From positions 3,307,501 through 3,371,500 of the forward strand of contig NZ_CP060296.1 in assembly GCF_014303735.1 (NCBI RefSeq): a stretch of 64,000 nt of DNA, read 5' to 3'. Position numbers and translations under genes: made by a program. The stretch is from Variovorax sp. PAMC28562 (GTDB lineage: Bacteria > Pseudomonadota > Gammaproteobacteria > Burkholderiales > Burkholderiaceae_C). Of this stretch, positions 47,987-58,624 are shown one piece after another. The stretch's first letter is position 1. The number at the start of each line of letters is the position of its first letter. The notes under the pieces were generated by a model, which saw only the letters and a list, made by a program, of their open reading frames with translations, was not told where the DNA came from and did not search any database.

Positions 47987-49585
47987 ATGAAAACACTCTC
48001 CCGACTCTCTGCTTTCATGCACTTGCGGTGGCTGCGCGCTTTGCTGGCACTGTCGGCCATCGCAATGCTCTGTGCGTGCGGCTCGCTGCCGCCGATGCGC
48101 GAACGTGCAATGGTGACATCGGCCCAAGCCGATCCGTCGACCGCGCTGGCCACGATCGCCGCTGCCTCCACGCCGCCGGGCGAACACTCCGGCTTTCGTC
48201 TGATGCCATTGGGCGTGTACTCGCTCGATGCGCGCATTCAACTGGCCCAGCGCGCCCAGCGATCGCTGGTGGTGCAGTACTACCAGCTCGAAAACGACGC
48301 GGTCGGTCGCTTGTTGCTGCGCTCGTTGCGCGAGGCGGCGCTGCGCGGGGTCAAGGTGCGTGTGCTGGTCGACGATCTCTACACGGTGAAGAGCCAGCAG
48401 CTGTTGCTCGCGCTTTCGGAGACGCAGAACGTCGACGTGCGGCTCTACAACCCATTCTGCTGTGGCCGCAACGGCTTCATCTCACGCTTCGCTGCCTCGC
48501 CGCATGAAATCGGCCGGCTCAACCATCGCATGCACAACAAGCTTTTCATCGCCGACGGCACGATGGCGGTTGTGGGCGGTCGCAACATTGCCGACGAGTA
48601 TTTCGTCTTGAGCGAAGCGCAGAACTTCATCGACATGGATGCACTGATCATCGGCAAGGTGGTGCCGCAGTTCGAGACCATCTTCGACGGCTACTGGAAC
48701 AGCGAACAGGTCCGGCCGATCGAAGAAATCGTCACGCCGGAGGGGGGCCAAAAGCTCACGGGCGCCGACTTCGACAGCTGGGTTGGCATGGCCGCGCCGG
48801 CGCCGAAGATCGAGCTGCCGCCATCAGACATCCTCGGCTATGGCCCGATCGGCGAAGAACTCGATGGCGGCCGCTTGGGCCTGCTGTGGGGCGAAGCACT
48901 TGCCATTGCCGACCCAGCGAGCAAGCCGACTTACATGACCGAAGACGAGGCGGTTGCGACCAGCGTCACGATGAAGGTGTGGGGACTGTTGCTCGATGCC
49001 AAGACCGATGTCGAACTGACTTCGCCCTACCTGGTTCCGGGCGAGAAGGGCATGGCGGCGTTCGAAGATCTGGCCAACCGCAACGTCAAGCTCACGCTGC
49101 TCACCAATTCGCTGGCGGCCAACGACGAGCCGCTGGTTCACACAGGCTATGCACGCTACCGCGAGCGCCTGCTCAAAACCGGTGCGGACGTGTACGAGCT
49201 GAGCCCGGAGCGCACCACGGCGAGCAAGCGATTCGGATCGTTCGGCAAGTCGCTTGGTCGGCTCCACGCCAAGACGGCCGCGATCGACAAGCGGCGCGTC
49301 TTCATCGGCTCGATGAACCTCGACCCACGCTCGGCCAGCCAGAACACCGAAATGGGCGTGGTCGTCGACAGTCCGCAACTGGCACGCGAAATGCTCCGGA
49401 TCATCAATATCAGCAAACTGCAGAACTCGTACCGGCTGCGGCTCACCAAACCCGCCGGAACGCTCGAATGGCTGACGACCGATGGCGAGAACGAAATGAT
49501 CCTGACGACCGAGCCGGAATCCGGCTTTTTCAAGCGCCTCTATAACTCGTTGATCGCGCCGATAGTCCCGGAAATGCTGCTGTAG
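47987..49585 (+). CDS. Phospholipase D-family lipoprotein (cardiolipin-synthase-like)
   Basis: A 532-residue protein with a lipoprotein signal (LSAIAMLCACGS, lipobox Cys). Both HKD motifs are intact: NHRMHNKLFIADGTMAVVGG and RLHAKTAAIDKRRVFIGSMN. Length and spacing fit the cardiolipin-synthase-like PLD group, which moves or hydrolyses phosphatidyl groups. The lipid anchor implies a periplasmic site, unlike inner-membrane ClsA. The ATG at 47987 is chosen as first residue of the signal. A Pho box lies 15 bases behind its stop, for the next gene. Confidence 0.88.
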   Translation: MKTLSRLSAFMHLRWLRALLALSAIAMLCACGSLPPMRERAMVTSAQADPSTALATIAAASTPPGEHSGFRLMPLGVYSLDARIQLAQRAQRSLVVQYYQLENDAVGRLLLRSLREAALRGVKVRVLVDDLYTVKSQQLLLALSETQNVDVRLYNPFCCGRNGFISRFAASPHEIGRLNHRMHNKLFIADGTMAVVGGRNIADEYFVLSEAQNFIDMDALIIGKVVPQFETIFDGYWNSEQVRPIEEIVTPEGGQKLTGADFDSWVGMAAPAPKIELPPSDILGYGPIGEELDGGRLGLLWGEALAIADPASKPTYMTEDEAVATSVTMKVWGLLLDAKTDVELTSPYLVPGEKGMAAFEDLANRNVKLTLLTNSLAANDEPLVHTGYARYRERLLKTGADVYELSPERTTASKRFGSFGKSLGRLHAKTAAIDKRRVFIGSMNLDPRSASQNTEMGVVVDSPQLAREMLRIINISKLQNSYRLRLTKPAGTLEWLTTDGENEMILTTEPESGFFKRLYNSLIAPIVPEMLL

Positions 49586-49599
49586 TTGTGTACTTATTG

Positions 49600-49617
49600 C
49601 TGTCTACCCACTGTCAA
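49600..49617 (+). promoter_or_regulatory. Candidate Pho box before unknown gene
   Basis: CTGTCTACCCACTGTCAA: two CTGTC units exactly 11 bases apart, with TATACA (49626-49631) eight bases behind. It is in an AT-rich gap, 61 bases before the ATG at 49679. Confidence 0.6.
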
Positions 49618-49678
49618 AAAACCAATATACAGTTAGAAACAATTGGTGCGACGGGCGCGCCAGCAACCGTTTTTCAGG

Positions 49679-50245
49679 ATGAACGCAGTGAGCAACTCTC
49701 GGCAAGTGGTCATGCAAGTCGTCAAGCGCTCCGGTGAGGCAGCGCACCACGTCGAGTTCACTCTCGACGACAACTTTTCGGAACGGCTGCGGCAGCTGCG
49801 GACGTTGGTGCCGCCCCTCAACGGTCTGAACAAGCAACGGGACCTCGTTATCGACAAAGTGCGCGCGCGACTGCCGTCGGCAGTGTGGCGGTGCGGTGCG
49901 GCGGGCGAAGAACCCAGCGCCGTCGATGGTTCGTGCATCGTGATCGCGGCAGAAGGCTTCTTCAACTGCGGCGCCAAGGATCGCAAGTCCAAGGAGAAGC
50001 TGGTGACCTACACCTTCCCGATACAGCGGCTTGTCGAACTGCACGCTGAGCGTGCCAACGGCGAAACGTTTTTTATCCGAAACGGTATTTTCACGAACGA
50101 CGAGCCGGCCGATTCATCTGCGGGACGCTGGGTCGCCGCGCTGCATGAATTTGCCGACTCTCGGCTGCCTGAGGGGCCGTCGCAGTTCGACACGCTGCCG
50201 GGCGCACCTGATACGCGCCAGCCGAGCATGAGCGAGCTGAACTGA
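49679..50245 (+). CDS. Protein of unknown function, possibly Pho-regulated
   Basis: A 188-residue soluble protein, not recognised. It begins MNAVSNSRQVVMQVVKRSGE; the middle has LNGLNKQRDLVIDKVRARLP and two cysteines (VWRCGAAGEE, FFNCGAKD), and the tail is rich in Pro and Asp. No signal or membrane segment. GTG at 49688 has a better AGGA spacing and is an alternative start. Codon use is like the neighbours. It stands alone, convergent with hppA. The Pho box and TATACA upstream suggest phosphate control. Confidence 0.75.
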   Translation: MNAVSNSRQVVMQVVKRSGEAAHHVEFTLDDNFSERLRQLRTLVPPLNGLNKQRDLVIDKVRARLPSAVWRCGAAGEEPSAVDGSCIVIAAEGFFNCGAKDRKSKEKLVTYTFPIQRLVELHAERANGETFFIRNGIFTNDEPADSSAGRWVAALHEFADSRLPEGPSQFDTLPGAPDTRQPSMSELN

Positions 50246-50308
50246 GAGCGGCCCACTCGCAGCAGGCCCAAGCTCAAGCTCAAGCCCGGTTTCAGGACTT
50301 GAGCATCA

Positions 50309-52813
50309 TCAGGATTTGATCTTCACCTCGACACGGCGCGCTTCGGCCGCCGGCCCGTCAACCTGAGACTGCTCGGGCTTGGAAAGCTCGATCTTGTCCG
50401 CAGGTGCACCCGCTGCCTTCAACGCGTCACTCACCGCCATGGCCCGCTGCCTGGCCAGCTCCGCATTGGTCGCCGCATCGCCGCTGGCGTCGTGATAGCC
50501 GCTCACCAAAACCGTGCTGCCGCTTTGAACCGCTTTGACGACATCGGCCAGCGCTTCCTTGCCGCCGGGTGCGATTTCTGATTTGCCGGTCTGGAAGTAG
50601 AACTTCACTGTGCCGTTCTCGACCTTGACCGATGCGGCCTCGATGGCCGCGACCGCACCGGCAGCAGCAGCGGGTGCGGCAGCCGCGGCGGGTGCTGGCG
50701 CCATCGCGGCGGGTGGCGTCTCGATCTTCGTTGGAACGGCGGCCGCGGAATCGCCACCGTGGAACTTGACCACCAGCGGCACGATCAGCAGCGCCACGAT
50801 GTTGATGATCTTGATCAGCGGGTTGATTGCGGGACCGGCCGTGTCTTTGTAGGGGTCGCCCACGGTGTCACCTGTGACCGCGGCCTTGTGCGCTTCGGAA
50901 CCCTTGCCGCCGTGATGGCCATCTTCGATGTATTTCTTGGCGTTGTCCCAGGCGCCGCCGCCCGTGCACATGCTGATGGCGACGAAGAGCCCAGTGACGA
51001 TTGTTCCCATCAGCAGGCCACCGAGCGCTTTGGGCCCGAGCACCAGGCCGACGATGATCGGCACCACGACCGGCAGCAGCGAAGGGATCATCATTTCCTT
51101 GATGGCCGCACCGGTCAGCATGCTCACGGCCCTGCCGTACTCTGGCTTGCCCGTCCCGTCCATGATCCCGGGAATCTCGCGGAACTGGCGACGCACTTCC
51201 TCGACCACCGCCCCGGCGGCGCGGCCCACCGCCTCCATTGCCATCGCGCCGAACAGGTAGGGAATCAGGCCGCCGATGAAGAGGCCGACGATCACCATCG
51301 GGTCGCTCAGGTTGAAGCTGATCGCCTGGCCATAGCTTTCGAGCTTGTGCGTGTAGTCGGCGAAGAGCACCAGTGCAGCCAGGCCGGCCGAACCGATCGC
51401 GTAGCCCTTGGTCACCGCCTTGGTGGTGTTGCCGACCGCGTCGAGCGGGTCGGTCACGCTGCGCACGCTCTCCGGCAGGCCGGCCATTTCGGCGATGCCG
51501 CCGGCGTTGTCGGTGATCGGCCCGTACGCATCGAGCGCGACCACGATACCGGCCATCGACAGCATCGAGGTGGCAGCCACCGCAATGCCGAACAGGCCGG
51601 CGAGCGAATAGGACGCGAGGATCGCGATGCAAACGAAAATCACCGGCCAGGCCGTCGAGCGCATCGACACGCCGAGGCCCGCGATGATGTTGGTACCGTG
51701 GCCGGTGGTGGAGGCCTGCGCGATGTGCTGCACTGGCTTGTATTGCGTGCCGGTGTAGTACTCGGTGATCCAGACCAGAGCGGCGGTCAGCGCAAGGCCG
51801 ACGAAGCAGGCGCCGAATAGTTTCAGCTGGCTGCCGCTGGCAGCTACGGCGTTGTCCGGAATGAGCCAACTCGTGACGAACCAGAAGGCGATCAGCGACA
51901 GGATGCCGGCGACGGCCAGCCCTTTGTAGAGCGCCGGCATCACGTTCACCATGCCCGGCGACGCCTTCACGAAGAAGCAGCCGATGATCGACGCGATGAT
52001 CGACACCGCGCCCAGCGCCAATGGGTACAGCACCGCGTTGATCGGGGCTGTCGTGATCATCAGCGCGCCGAGCACCATGGTGGCGATGAGCGTCACGGCG
52101 TAGGTTTCGAACAGGTCGGCAGCCATGCCGGCGCAATCGCCAACGTTGTCGCCGACGTTGTCTGCAATCACCGCCGGATTGCGCGGGTCGTCTTCCGGAA
52201 TGCCGGCTTCGACCTTGCCTACCAAATCAGCGCCGACGTCGGCGCCCTTGGTGAAGATGCCGCCGCCGAGCCGCGCGAAGATCGAGATCAGCGAAGAGCC
52301 AAAGGCGAAGCCGATGAGCGGGTTCAGCAGCGTCGCGAGGTTGGCGCCGGGCGCTGCGCTACCGACCAGAAACCAGAAGAAGCCAGCAACGCCCAGGAGG
52401 CCGAGGCCGACGACCAGCATGCCGGTGATTGCGCCGCCGCGAAACGCCACATCGAGCGCCGGCCCGATGCCGTGGGTCGCCGCCTGCGCCGTCCGCACGT
52501 TGGCCCGCACAGACACATTCATGCCGATGAAGCCGCAGGCACCCGACAGCACCGCACCGATGATGAAGCCTACCGCTGTGGTGATGTCGAGAAAGAGTCC
52601 GATGAGTACCGCGAGCACGACGCCGACGATGGCGATGGTGCGGTACTGCTTGGCGAGGTACGCGGCGGCACCCGTTTGGATCGCAGCCGCGATCTCCTGC
52701 ATTCGGGCGTTGCCAGGGTCTTTGGAAAGTATCCAGCTGCGAGCCCAGAAACCGTAGCCAACGGCCACCAGGCCGCAGACCATGGCGAGTATCAGGGGAG
52801 TGTTGCCGATCAT
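50309..52813 (-). CDS. hppA: K+-independent H+-translocating pyrophosphatase with C-terminal OmpA-like domain
   Basis: An 834-residue membrane pyrophosphatase with about 16 helices, using pyrophosphate hydrolysis to pump ions. Conserved [39 protein letters not shown] and [14 protein letters not shown] are present. The [20 protein letters not shown] segment has Lys at the A/K switch position, marking the K+-independent, H+-pumping class. After an Ala/Pro linker, residues from about 730 form an OmpA-like domain ([41 protein letters not shown]). It starts at ATG 52813; the gene is divergent from soluble pyrophosphatase. Confidence 0.94.
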   Translation of the reverse strand: MIGNTPLILAMVCGLVAVGYGFWARSWILSKDPGNARMQEIAAAIQTGAAAYLAKQYRTIAIVGVVLAVLIGLFLDITTAVGFIIGAVLSGACGFIGMNVSVRANVRTAQAATHGIGPALDVAFRGGAITGMLVVGLGLLGVAGFFWFLVGSAAPGANLATLLNPLIGFAFGSSLISIFARLGGGIFTKGADVGADLVGKVEAGIPEDDPRNPAVIADNVGDNVGDCAGMAADLFETYAVTLIATMVLGALMITTAPINAVLYPLALGAVSIIASIIGCFFVKASPGMVNVMPALYKGLAVAGILSLIAFWFVTSWLIPDNAVAASGSQLKLFGACFVGLALTAALVWITEYYTGTQYKPVQHIAQASTTGHGTNIIAGLGVSMRSTAWPVIFVCIAILASYSLAGLFGIAVAATSMLSMAGIVVALDAYGPITDNAGGIAEMAGLPESVRSVTDPLDAVGNTTKAVTKGYAIGSAGLAALVLFADYTHKLESYGQAISFNLSDPMVIVGLFIGGLIPYLFGAMAMEAVGRAAGAVVEEVRRQFREIPGIMDGTGKPEYGRAVSMLTGAAIKEMMIPSLLPVVVPIIVGLVLGPKALGGLLMGTIVTGLFVAISMCTGGGAWDNAKKYIEDGHHGGKGSEAHKAAVTGDTVGDPYKDTAGPAINPLIKIINIVALLIVPLVVKFHGGDSAAAVPTKIETPPAAMAPAPAAAAAPAAAAGAVAAIEAASVKVENGTVKFYFQTGKSEIAPGGKEALADVVKAVQSGSTVLVSGYHDASGDAATNAELARQRAMAVSDALKAAGAPADKIELSKPEQSQVDGPAAEARRVEVKIKS

Positions 52814-52978
52814 GCGTTTGCTTCTCCATCGTTCGTTGCGATTGAAAGAAACGGAAAGCACGCGGAACCCTGCGCGCAACGCGTACGGGACCTTGGATTT
52901 CCGTCGCGTTGCTTCCTCGAAGCTGCTGCACCTTGGGTGCGGAGCCGATTGGCCAACGCGTGCAATTTACAGGCAAAA

Positions 52979-53006
52979 GTCACGGTTCGTGTGAGCGGAC
53001 CGTGAC
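52979..53006. promoter_or_regulatory. Inverted repeat between hppA and ppa
   Basis: GTCACGGT (52979-52986) and ACCGTGAC (52999-53006) are perfect inverted arms with a 12-base gap, in the 257-base divergent promoter region. It may be an operator for a dimeric regulator; no T-tract argues against a terminator. Confidence 0.5.
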
Positions 53007-53070
53007 ACGATCAGTAAACTTCGGGTTTGTCCGCATCTTTCGCAATCCTCTCAACCACACGAACAACGAC

Positions 53071-53598
53071 ATGTCCTTCGACAAAGTTTCCCCTGGCAAG
53101 AACATCCCCGATTCATTCAATGTGGTGATCGAGATCCCTATGAATTCCGACCCGATCAAGTACGAGGTCGACAAGGAGTCGGGAGCGCTGTTCGTGGACC
53201 GCTTCATGACGACGGCCATGTACTACCCCGCCAACTACGGCTACGTGCCGCAGACCTTGAGCGGCGATGGCGACCCGGTCGACGTGCTGGTGATCGCGCC
53301 GTATCCGCTGCTACCGGGCGTCGTGGTGCCGTGCCGCCCCCTGGGCATTCTCTTGATGGAAGACGAGGCTGGAGTCGATGGCAAGGTGCTCGCCGTGCCG
53401 ACCACCAAGGTACTGCCGATCTACAGCCACTGGAACTCGATCGACGATGTGAACCCGATGCGCTTGAAGGCCATCAGTCACTTCTTCGAGCATTACAAAG
53501 ATCTCGAAGAAGGCAAGTGGGTCAAGGTGCTGGGATGGGAGGGCATCGACGCCGCCCGGAAGGAAGTCATGGACGGCATCGCCGCATACACGAAGTAA
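53071..53598 (+). CDS. ppa: Inorganic pyrophosphatase, family I
   Basis: A 175-residue soluble pyrophosphatase: [44 protein letters not shown] (the catalytic DxDPxD acids) and [29 protein letters not shown]. The hexameric bacterial size is usual. The ATG at 53071 is the family start; the frame upstream is not homologous. Divergent from hppA, so the cell pairs heat-releasing and energy-saving pyrophosphate hydrolysis at one locus. Confidence 0.96.
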   Translation: MSFDKVSPGKNIPDSFNVVIEIPMNSDPIKYEVDKESGALFVDRFMTTAMYYPANYGYVPQTLSGDGDPVDVLVIAPYPLLPGVVVPCRPLGILLMEDEAGVDGKVLAVPTTKVLPIYSHWNSIDDVNPMRLKAISHFFEHYKDLEEGKWVKVLGWEGIDAARKEVMDGIAAYTK

Positions 53599-53626
53599 GG
53601 CTCGGGTAGCCCTGCGCGGAGGGAAC

Positions 53627-54010
53627 TCAGTCCTTCGGCATGAGTTTGACCAGCTCTTCATCAGGGAGCTTGCCGGCCGCTGTCACCAGACGCAGCGCCT
53701 CGGCATCGCTCATGGCGTCACCGCCGCTCGACAGAAAGCGGATGACGCAAGCGCCGACCTTGATTTCGTCGCCATTGCCAAGCGTGCAGCTTTCGACGCG
53801 TTGGCCATTAACATAAGTGCCGTTGGTTCCGCCCAGGTCGCGAATCTGGATCGTGTCTCCAGCCTGTTCCATTACGGCATGGGCGCGGCTGACCTGCGGA
53901 TTGTCCAGCACCAGGTCGCAACTGGGCGCGCGTCCAATCAGATACGGGAGCTTGAACAACGCCACCTGCCTGGGCGTGGCGGTCTGTTGAAGAACGATGA
54001 GTCGAGCCAT
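53627..54010 (-). CDS. FHA-domain protein
   Basis: A 127-residue protein made of one FHA domain (residues about 20-95): LIGRAPSCDLVLDNPQVSRAHA with the phosphothreonine-binding R, S and H, and LGGTNGTYVNGQRV. A short acidic C-terminal tail follows. It is cytoplasmic and would bind phosphothreonine peptides. No serine/threonine kinase is nearby in this window, so its partner is unknown. Confidence 0.88.
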   Translation of the reverse strand: MARLIVLQQTATPRQVALFKLPYLIGRAPSCDLVLDNPQVSRAHAVMEQAGDTIQIRDLGGTNGTYVNGQRVESCTLGNGDEIKVGACVIRFLSSGGDAMSDAEALRLVTAAGKLPDEELVKLMPKD

Positions 54011-54164
54011 TTGAATATTCTCCCGCGAGCCAACCTGTGCCGAATGGCCCCAGGCCGTGCGCCGATCGGCGGCACGTTAGAGCGGGCTGCCGGGGGCGTC
54101 AGCCGGCAGTATGTATAGCCTTTGTGGCGATTCGCACATATCGGGCCCAAAGCTCGGGATTAAG

Positions 54165-55346
54165 TCACGAAGCCTTGAAAGGACTGCGTTCGCCGAGGTG
54201 GTCCATGTAGTTTTCGATGCCTGCGCCCTCGCGTTCCAGAAAGCGTTCGACCGCATCGGCGAACGACGGATGCGCAAGCCAGTGAGCGCTCGTCGTCTTG
54301 ACCGGCATCAGCGCGCGCGCCATCTTGTGTTCGCCCTGGGCGCCGCCCTCGAAACGCGAGACGCCGTTGTCGATGCACCACTGCAGGGGCTGGTAGTAGC
54401 AGGCGTCGAAATGGAGGCAGTCGACACGTTCGAGCGCGCCCCAATAGCGGCCGTACGCCGCGACCGGCGCATCGATGCCGCTTGCACCGTTCTCAGCGGC
54501 CGCAGAAAGCGCAATGAGGCTGGTGGCGATCGGCTTGCCCGCGCGTTCAGCAACGAAAAGCACCCACGCCTCCGGCAGCGTGTCGGCCATGCAGCGGAAG
54601 AAGTCGCGGGTGAGGTAGGGCGCGTTGCCGTGTTCCCGATAAGTGCGCGCATAGCAGCGATAGAAAAAATCCCAGTCGGCGGTGGAAATATCGGCGCCGC
54701 GTGACCAGCGAAAGCTGACCCCCGCATCAGCCACCTTGCGGCGCTCCTGTCGGATCTTCTTGCGCTTGTCGTGCGACAGGCTGGCCAGAAACGCGTCGAA
54801 ATTCGGATATCCGGGTTCGGTGTTTGTCCAATGAAATTGAACGGTGTGGCGCAGCATGAGTCCGGCTTCGGCGCAGGCGGCAATGTCTTCGTCGGCACCG
54901 AAAAGGAGATGCAACGACGAAAGTTCTTCCTGCTTGCACCACTGAACCAACCCGTGAACCATCAAGGTGCGGCTCTTCGCATCGCGCGCCAGCAGGCGGG
55001 CGCCGGGTACCGGCGTAAAGGGCACTGCAACGAGCGCTTTCGGGTAGTACTTGAGTCCGTGCTGCTCATAGGCGTTGGCCCATGCCCAGTCGAATACGTA
55101 CTCGCCGTACGAGTGGTCCTTGACGTAGACCGGGCAAGCACCTTCGAGCCGTTTGCCGCGCCGCAGCGTGACGAAAGCTGCCGTCCAGCCGCTCTCCGGC
55201 GTGGCGCTCTCGCTCTCATGCAAGGCGGCGAGATATTCGTGTCGCATGAAGGGCGACGGATTCGGCTGCAATGCGAGCAGGTCGTTCCACGCCTTCGCGT
55301 CGATTTCCGCCGGAGATGAATGGATGTGAAGGACGAGATCGGTCAA
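54165..55346 (-). CDS. GNAT-family protein (DUF482, peptidoglycan/FemAB-like)
   Basis: A 393-residue protein of the DUF482 group: NPSPFMRHEYLAALHESES near the start, SYGEYVFDWAWANAYEQHGLKYYPK, FTPVPGARLLA and the C-terminal GNAT half with FDACYYQPLQWCIDNG, EGGAQGEHKMARAL. The family resembles FemAB-like aminoacyltransferases but its reaction is not settled. It ends the EamA-GNAT-FHA side of three minus-strand genes with separate gaps, so an operon is uncertain. Confidence 0.85.
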   Translation of the reverse strand: MTDLVLHIHSSPAEIDAKAWNDLLALQPNPSPFMRHEYLAALHESESATPESGWTAAFVTLRRGKRLEGACPVYVKDHSYGEYVFDWAWANAYEQHGLKYYPKALVAVPFTPVPGARLLARDAKSRTLMVHGLVQWCKQEELSSLHLLFGADEDIAACAEAGLMLRHTVQFHWTNTEPGYPNFDAFLASLSHDKRKKIRQERRKVADAGVSFRWSRGADISTADWDFFYRCYARTYREHGNAPYLTRDFFRCMADTLPEAWVLFVAERAGKPIATSLIALSAAAENGASGIDAPVAAYGRYWGALERVDCLHFDACYYQPLQWCIDNGVSRFEGGAQGEHKMARALMPVKTTSAHWLAHPSFADAVERFLEREGAGIENYMDHLGERSPFKAS

Positions 55347-55481
55347 AGCAGATTCAAAGAAGCGGATTCGGGTGGCGGCGACATGGCAGTTTAGGAAGGA
55401 ATGCGAGACCTCGTGCGGCGACAGTCATCCTTGCACGAGGGACGTCGTTCCCGACGCACATCCGGCACCTTCCGCACGCCA

Positions 55482-56914
<1,433 letters not shown>

Positions 56915-56938
56915 CCACCATTTGGTTCCTAGGGCTCG

Positions 56939-57529
56939 CTAGACATTTTTTGCGAGCAGCCCTGATTGCCCCTGACCACCACGGTGGTCCAGCAACCAGT
57001 TGAGCAGCGCTTCCGGCTCGCTCAGGGTGTGCATCAGATCCATCTGCCACTCGCCCATGAAGCCAGCGCGCACGCTGTGCGCCAGGAAACCTAGAAGTCC
57101 GTCGTAGTAGCCCTCGACGTTGAGGATGCCGACAGGCTTGTCGTGGTAGCCCAGCTGGCGCCAGGTCCAGATCTCGAACAGCTCTTCAAAGGTACCGATG
57201 CCGCCCGGCAGCGCCACGAACGCATCGGCGCGCTCGCCCATCATGGCCTTGCGCTCATGCATGGTGTCGACGATGTGCAGCTCGTCGCAGAGCGTGTTGG
57301 CCAACTCCCTGTCGACCAGGGCTTTGGGAATGATGCCGATCACCCGGCCCCCCGCCGCCCGCGTGGCCTCGGCCACCGTGCCCATCAGGCCGGTGCGGCC
57401 TCCGCCATAGACGAGTTGACCGCCACGCTGGCCGATCCATTGGCCGACCGCAGTTGCAGCTGCCGCGAATTGGGGGTGCTCGCCAGGGCGCGAGCCGCAA
57501 TACACACACATCGAGAATTCTGGAGTCAT
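56939..57529 (-). CDS. LOG-family protein (cytokinin riboside 5'-monophosphate phosphoribohydrolase type)
   Basis: A 196-residue LOG (LONELY GUY / TIGR00730) protein. SMCVYCGSRPGEHP starts the Rossmann fold, LVYGGGRTGLMGTVAEA binds phosphate, and ERKAMMGERADAFVALPGG with IGTFEELFEIWTW is the PGGxGTxxE active-site motif. Members cut the N-glycosidic bond of nucleoside monophosphates; many bacterial ones are not involved in cytokinin. The start is the ATG at 57529. Convergent with glnB. Confidence 0.92.
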   Translation of the reverse strand: MTPEFSMCVYCGSRPGEHPQFAAAATAVGQWIGQRGGQLVYGGGRTGLMGTVAEATRAAGGRVIGIIPKALVDRELANTLCDELHIVDTMHERKAMMGERADAFVALPGGIGTFEELFEIWTWRQLGYHDKPVGILNVEGYYDGLLGFLAHSVRAGFMGEWQMDLMHTLSEPEALLNWLLDHRGGQGQSGLLAKNV

Positions 57530-57573
57530 ACCCCGATCATGCCAACGCGAAACGGCGGCGTGCCGGAACTTTG

Positions 57574-57972
57574 TCAGCCCACGAAACGTTGCCAGAGCGC
57601 GGCCGCCCAAATGCCCCCGCAAATCAGCAAGGAAAGCAGCACGGCCGCACTGCCCATGTCCTTGGCGCGCTTCGACAGATCGTGCCATTCCGGACCAATG
57701 CGATCGATGGCAGCCTCGACGGCTGTGTTGAGCAACTCCACGATCATCACCAGCACGACGCTGCACGCAAGCAGCGCTGTTTCGACCCAGCTTCGGCCGA
57801 GCCAGAAAGAAGCCGGCAGCAGCACGATGGAAATCAGCGCCTCTTGCCGGAAGGCCGGCTCGCTCCAGCCCGCGCGCAGGCCTTGCAGGGAAATAAGGGT
57901 GGCGTGAAAAACACGCTCCAGGCCCTTGCGGGCCTTTTGCGGATTAACGGTGGAATCGGGGAGGGCACTCAT
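57574..57972 (-). CDS. dgkA: Diacylglycerol kinase
   Basis: A 132-residue small integral-membrane kinase with three helices. NPQKARKGLERVFHATLISL and the catalytic ELLNTAVEAAIDRIGPEWHD with LSKRAKDMGSAAV are intact. It turns diacylglycerol from membrane-derived-oligosaccharide synthesis back to phosphatidate. It lies 45 bases behind the LOG gene start on the same strand (dgkA is upstream in transcription). Confidence 0.95.
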   Translation of the reverse strand: MSALPDSTVNPQKARKGLERVFHATLISLQGLRAGWSEPAFRQEALISIVLLPASFWLGRSWVETALLACSVVLVMIVELLNTAVEAAIDRIGPEWHDLSKRAKDMGSAAVLLSLLICGGIWAAALWQRFVG

Positions 57973-58045
57973 GGTGTGTTTCGTGGCAGCTTAACCGCGG
58001 CCGACGTGCAGTCTGCGTAAGGCTTGCGTACAGCTTGGATACGGT

Positions 58046-58624
58046 TTAGCGACGGCTCATGGGCCGCGAAGAAATCAGCCGCGTACCGGCCCAGGCGTCG
58101 TGCCAGAACTGGTGCTGCGGATGAAAGCGCGACAAGAGCGCCCAGACCAGCACCCAGCCAGAAAACAGCAGCGCCGATTCGCCTCCGGAGAGCTTGAAAG
58201 GTGCAATCGCGGCGAGCGGAGGCAGAAACCAGATCCAGCCCAACAGGTAACGAATCAACGCGCGACGCTGGGTAACAGGTCGCCCACTGGCGTCGACGAT
58301 ACGGATGCCCCAGGTTTTCATCGCGAGGGTCTGGCCGTGAATCCAGAACCAGACGAAGTACACGCCGAACACGACGAACAGAAAGGCTTGAAGCAAATGA
58401 CGGCGTTCGTCCATCGCGTCGCGCATTTGGCCCAAGGTGCTGAACAGCCAACCTGCCACAAAGACGACTGCGAACATCAGCATGCCTTCGTACAGCCAGC
58501 AGGCCATTCGGCGCCACAGGCCGGGCGCTGTCAAAAGCGCTGCTGCTTCTATGGCGCCGCCGGGCGTTTCGGAAAGACTGGCTTCAGGTTTCGCGGGATC
58601 GGACGAACGCATCGACGGCGACAT
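58046..58624 (-). CDS. RDD-family membrane protein
   Basis: A 192-residue protein with three to four helices and the RDD motif: GLWRRMACWLYEGMLMFAVV (the usual R and D positions are R and E here), GQTLAMKTWGIRIVD, and ALIRYLLGWIWFLPP. Role unknown; some members act in ion transport. It shares the A of its ATG with the stop of the DUF3106 gene (TGATG), so it is the last gene of the sigma-factor operon. Confidence 0.87.
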   Translation of the reverse strand: MSPSMRSSDPAKPEASLSETPGGAIEAAALLTAPGLWRRMACWLYEGMLMFAVVFVAGWLFSTLGQMRDAMDERRHLLQAFLFVVFGVYFVWFWIHGQTLAMKTWGIRIVDASGRPVTQRRALIRYLLGWIWFLPPLAAIAPFKLSGGESALLFSGWVLVWALLSRFHPQHQFWHDAWAGTRLISSRPMSRR

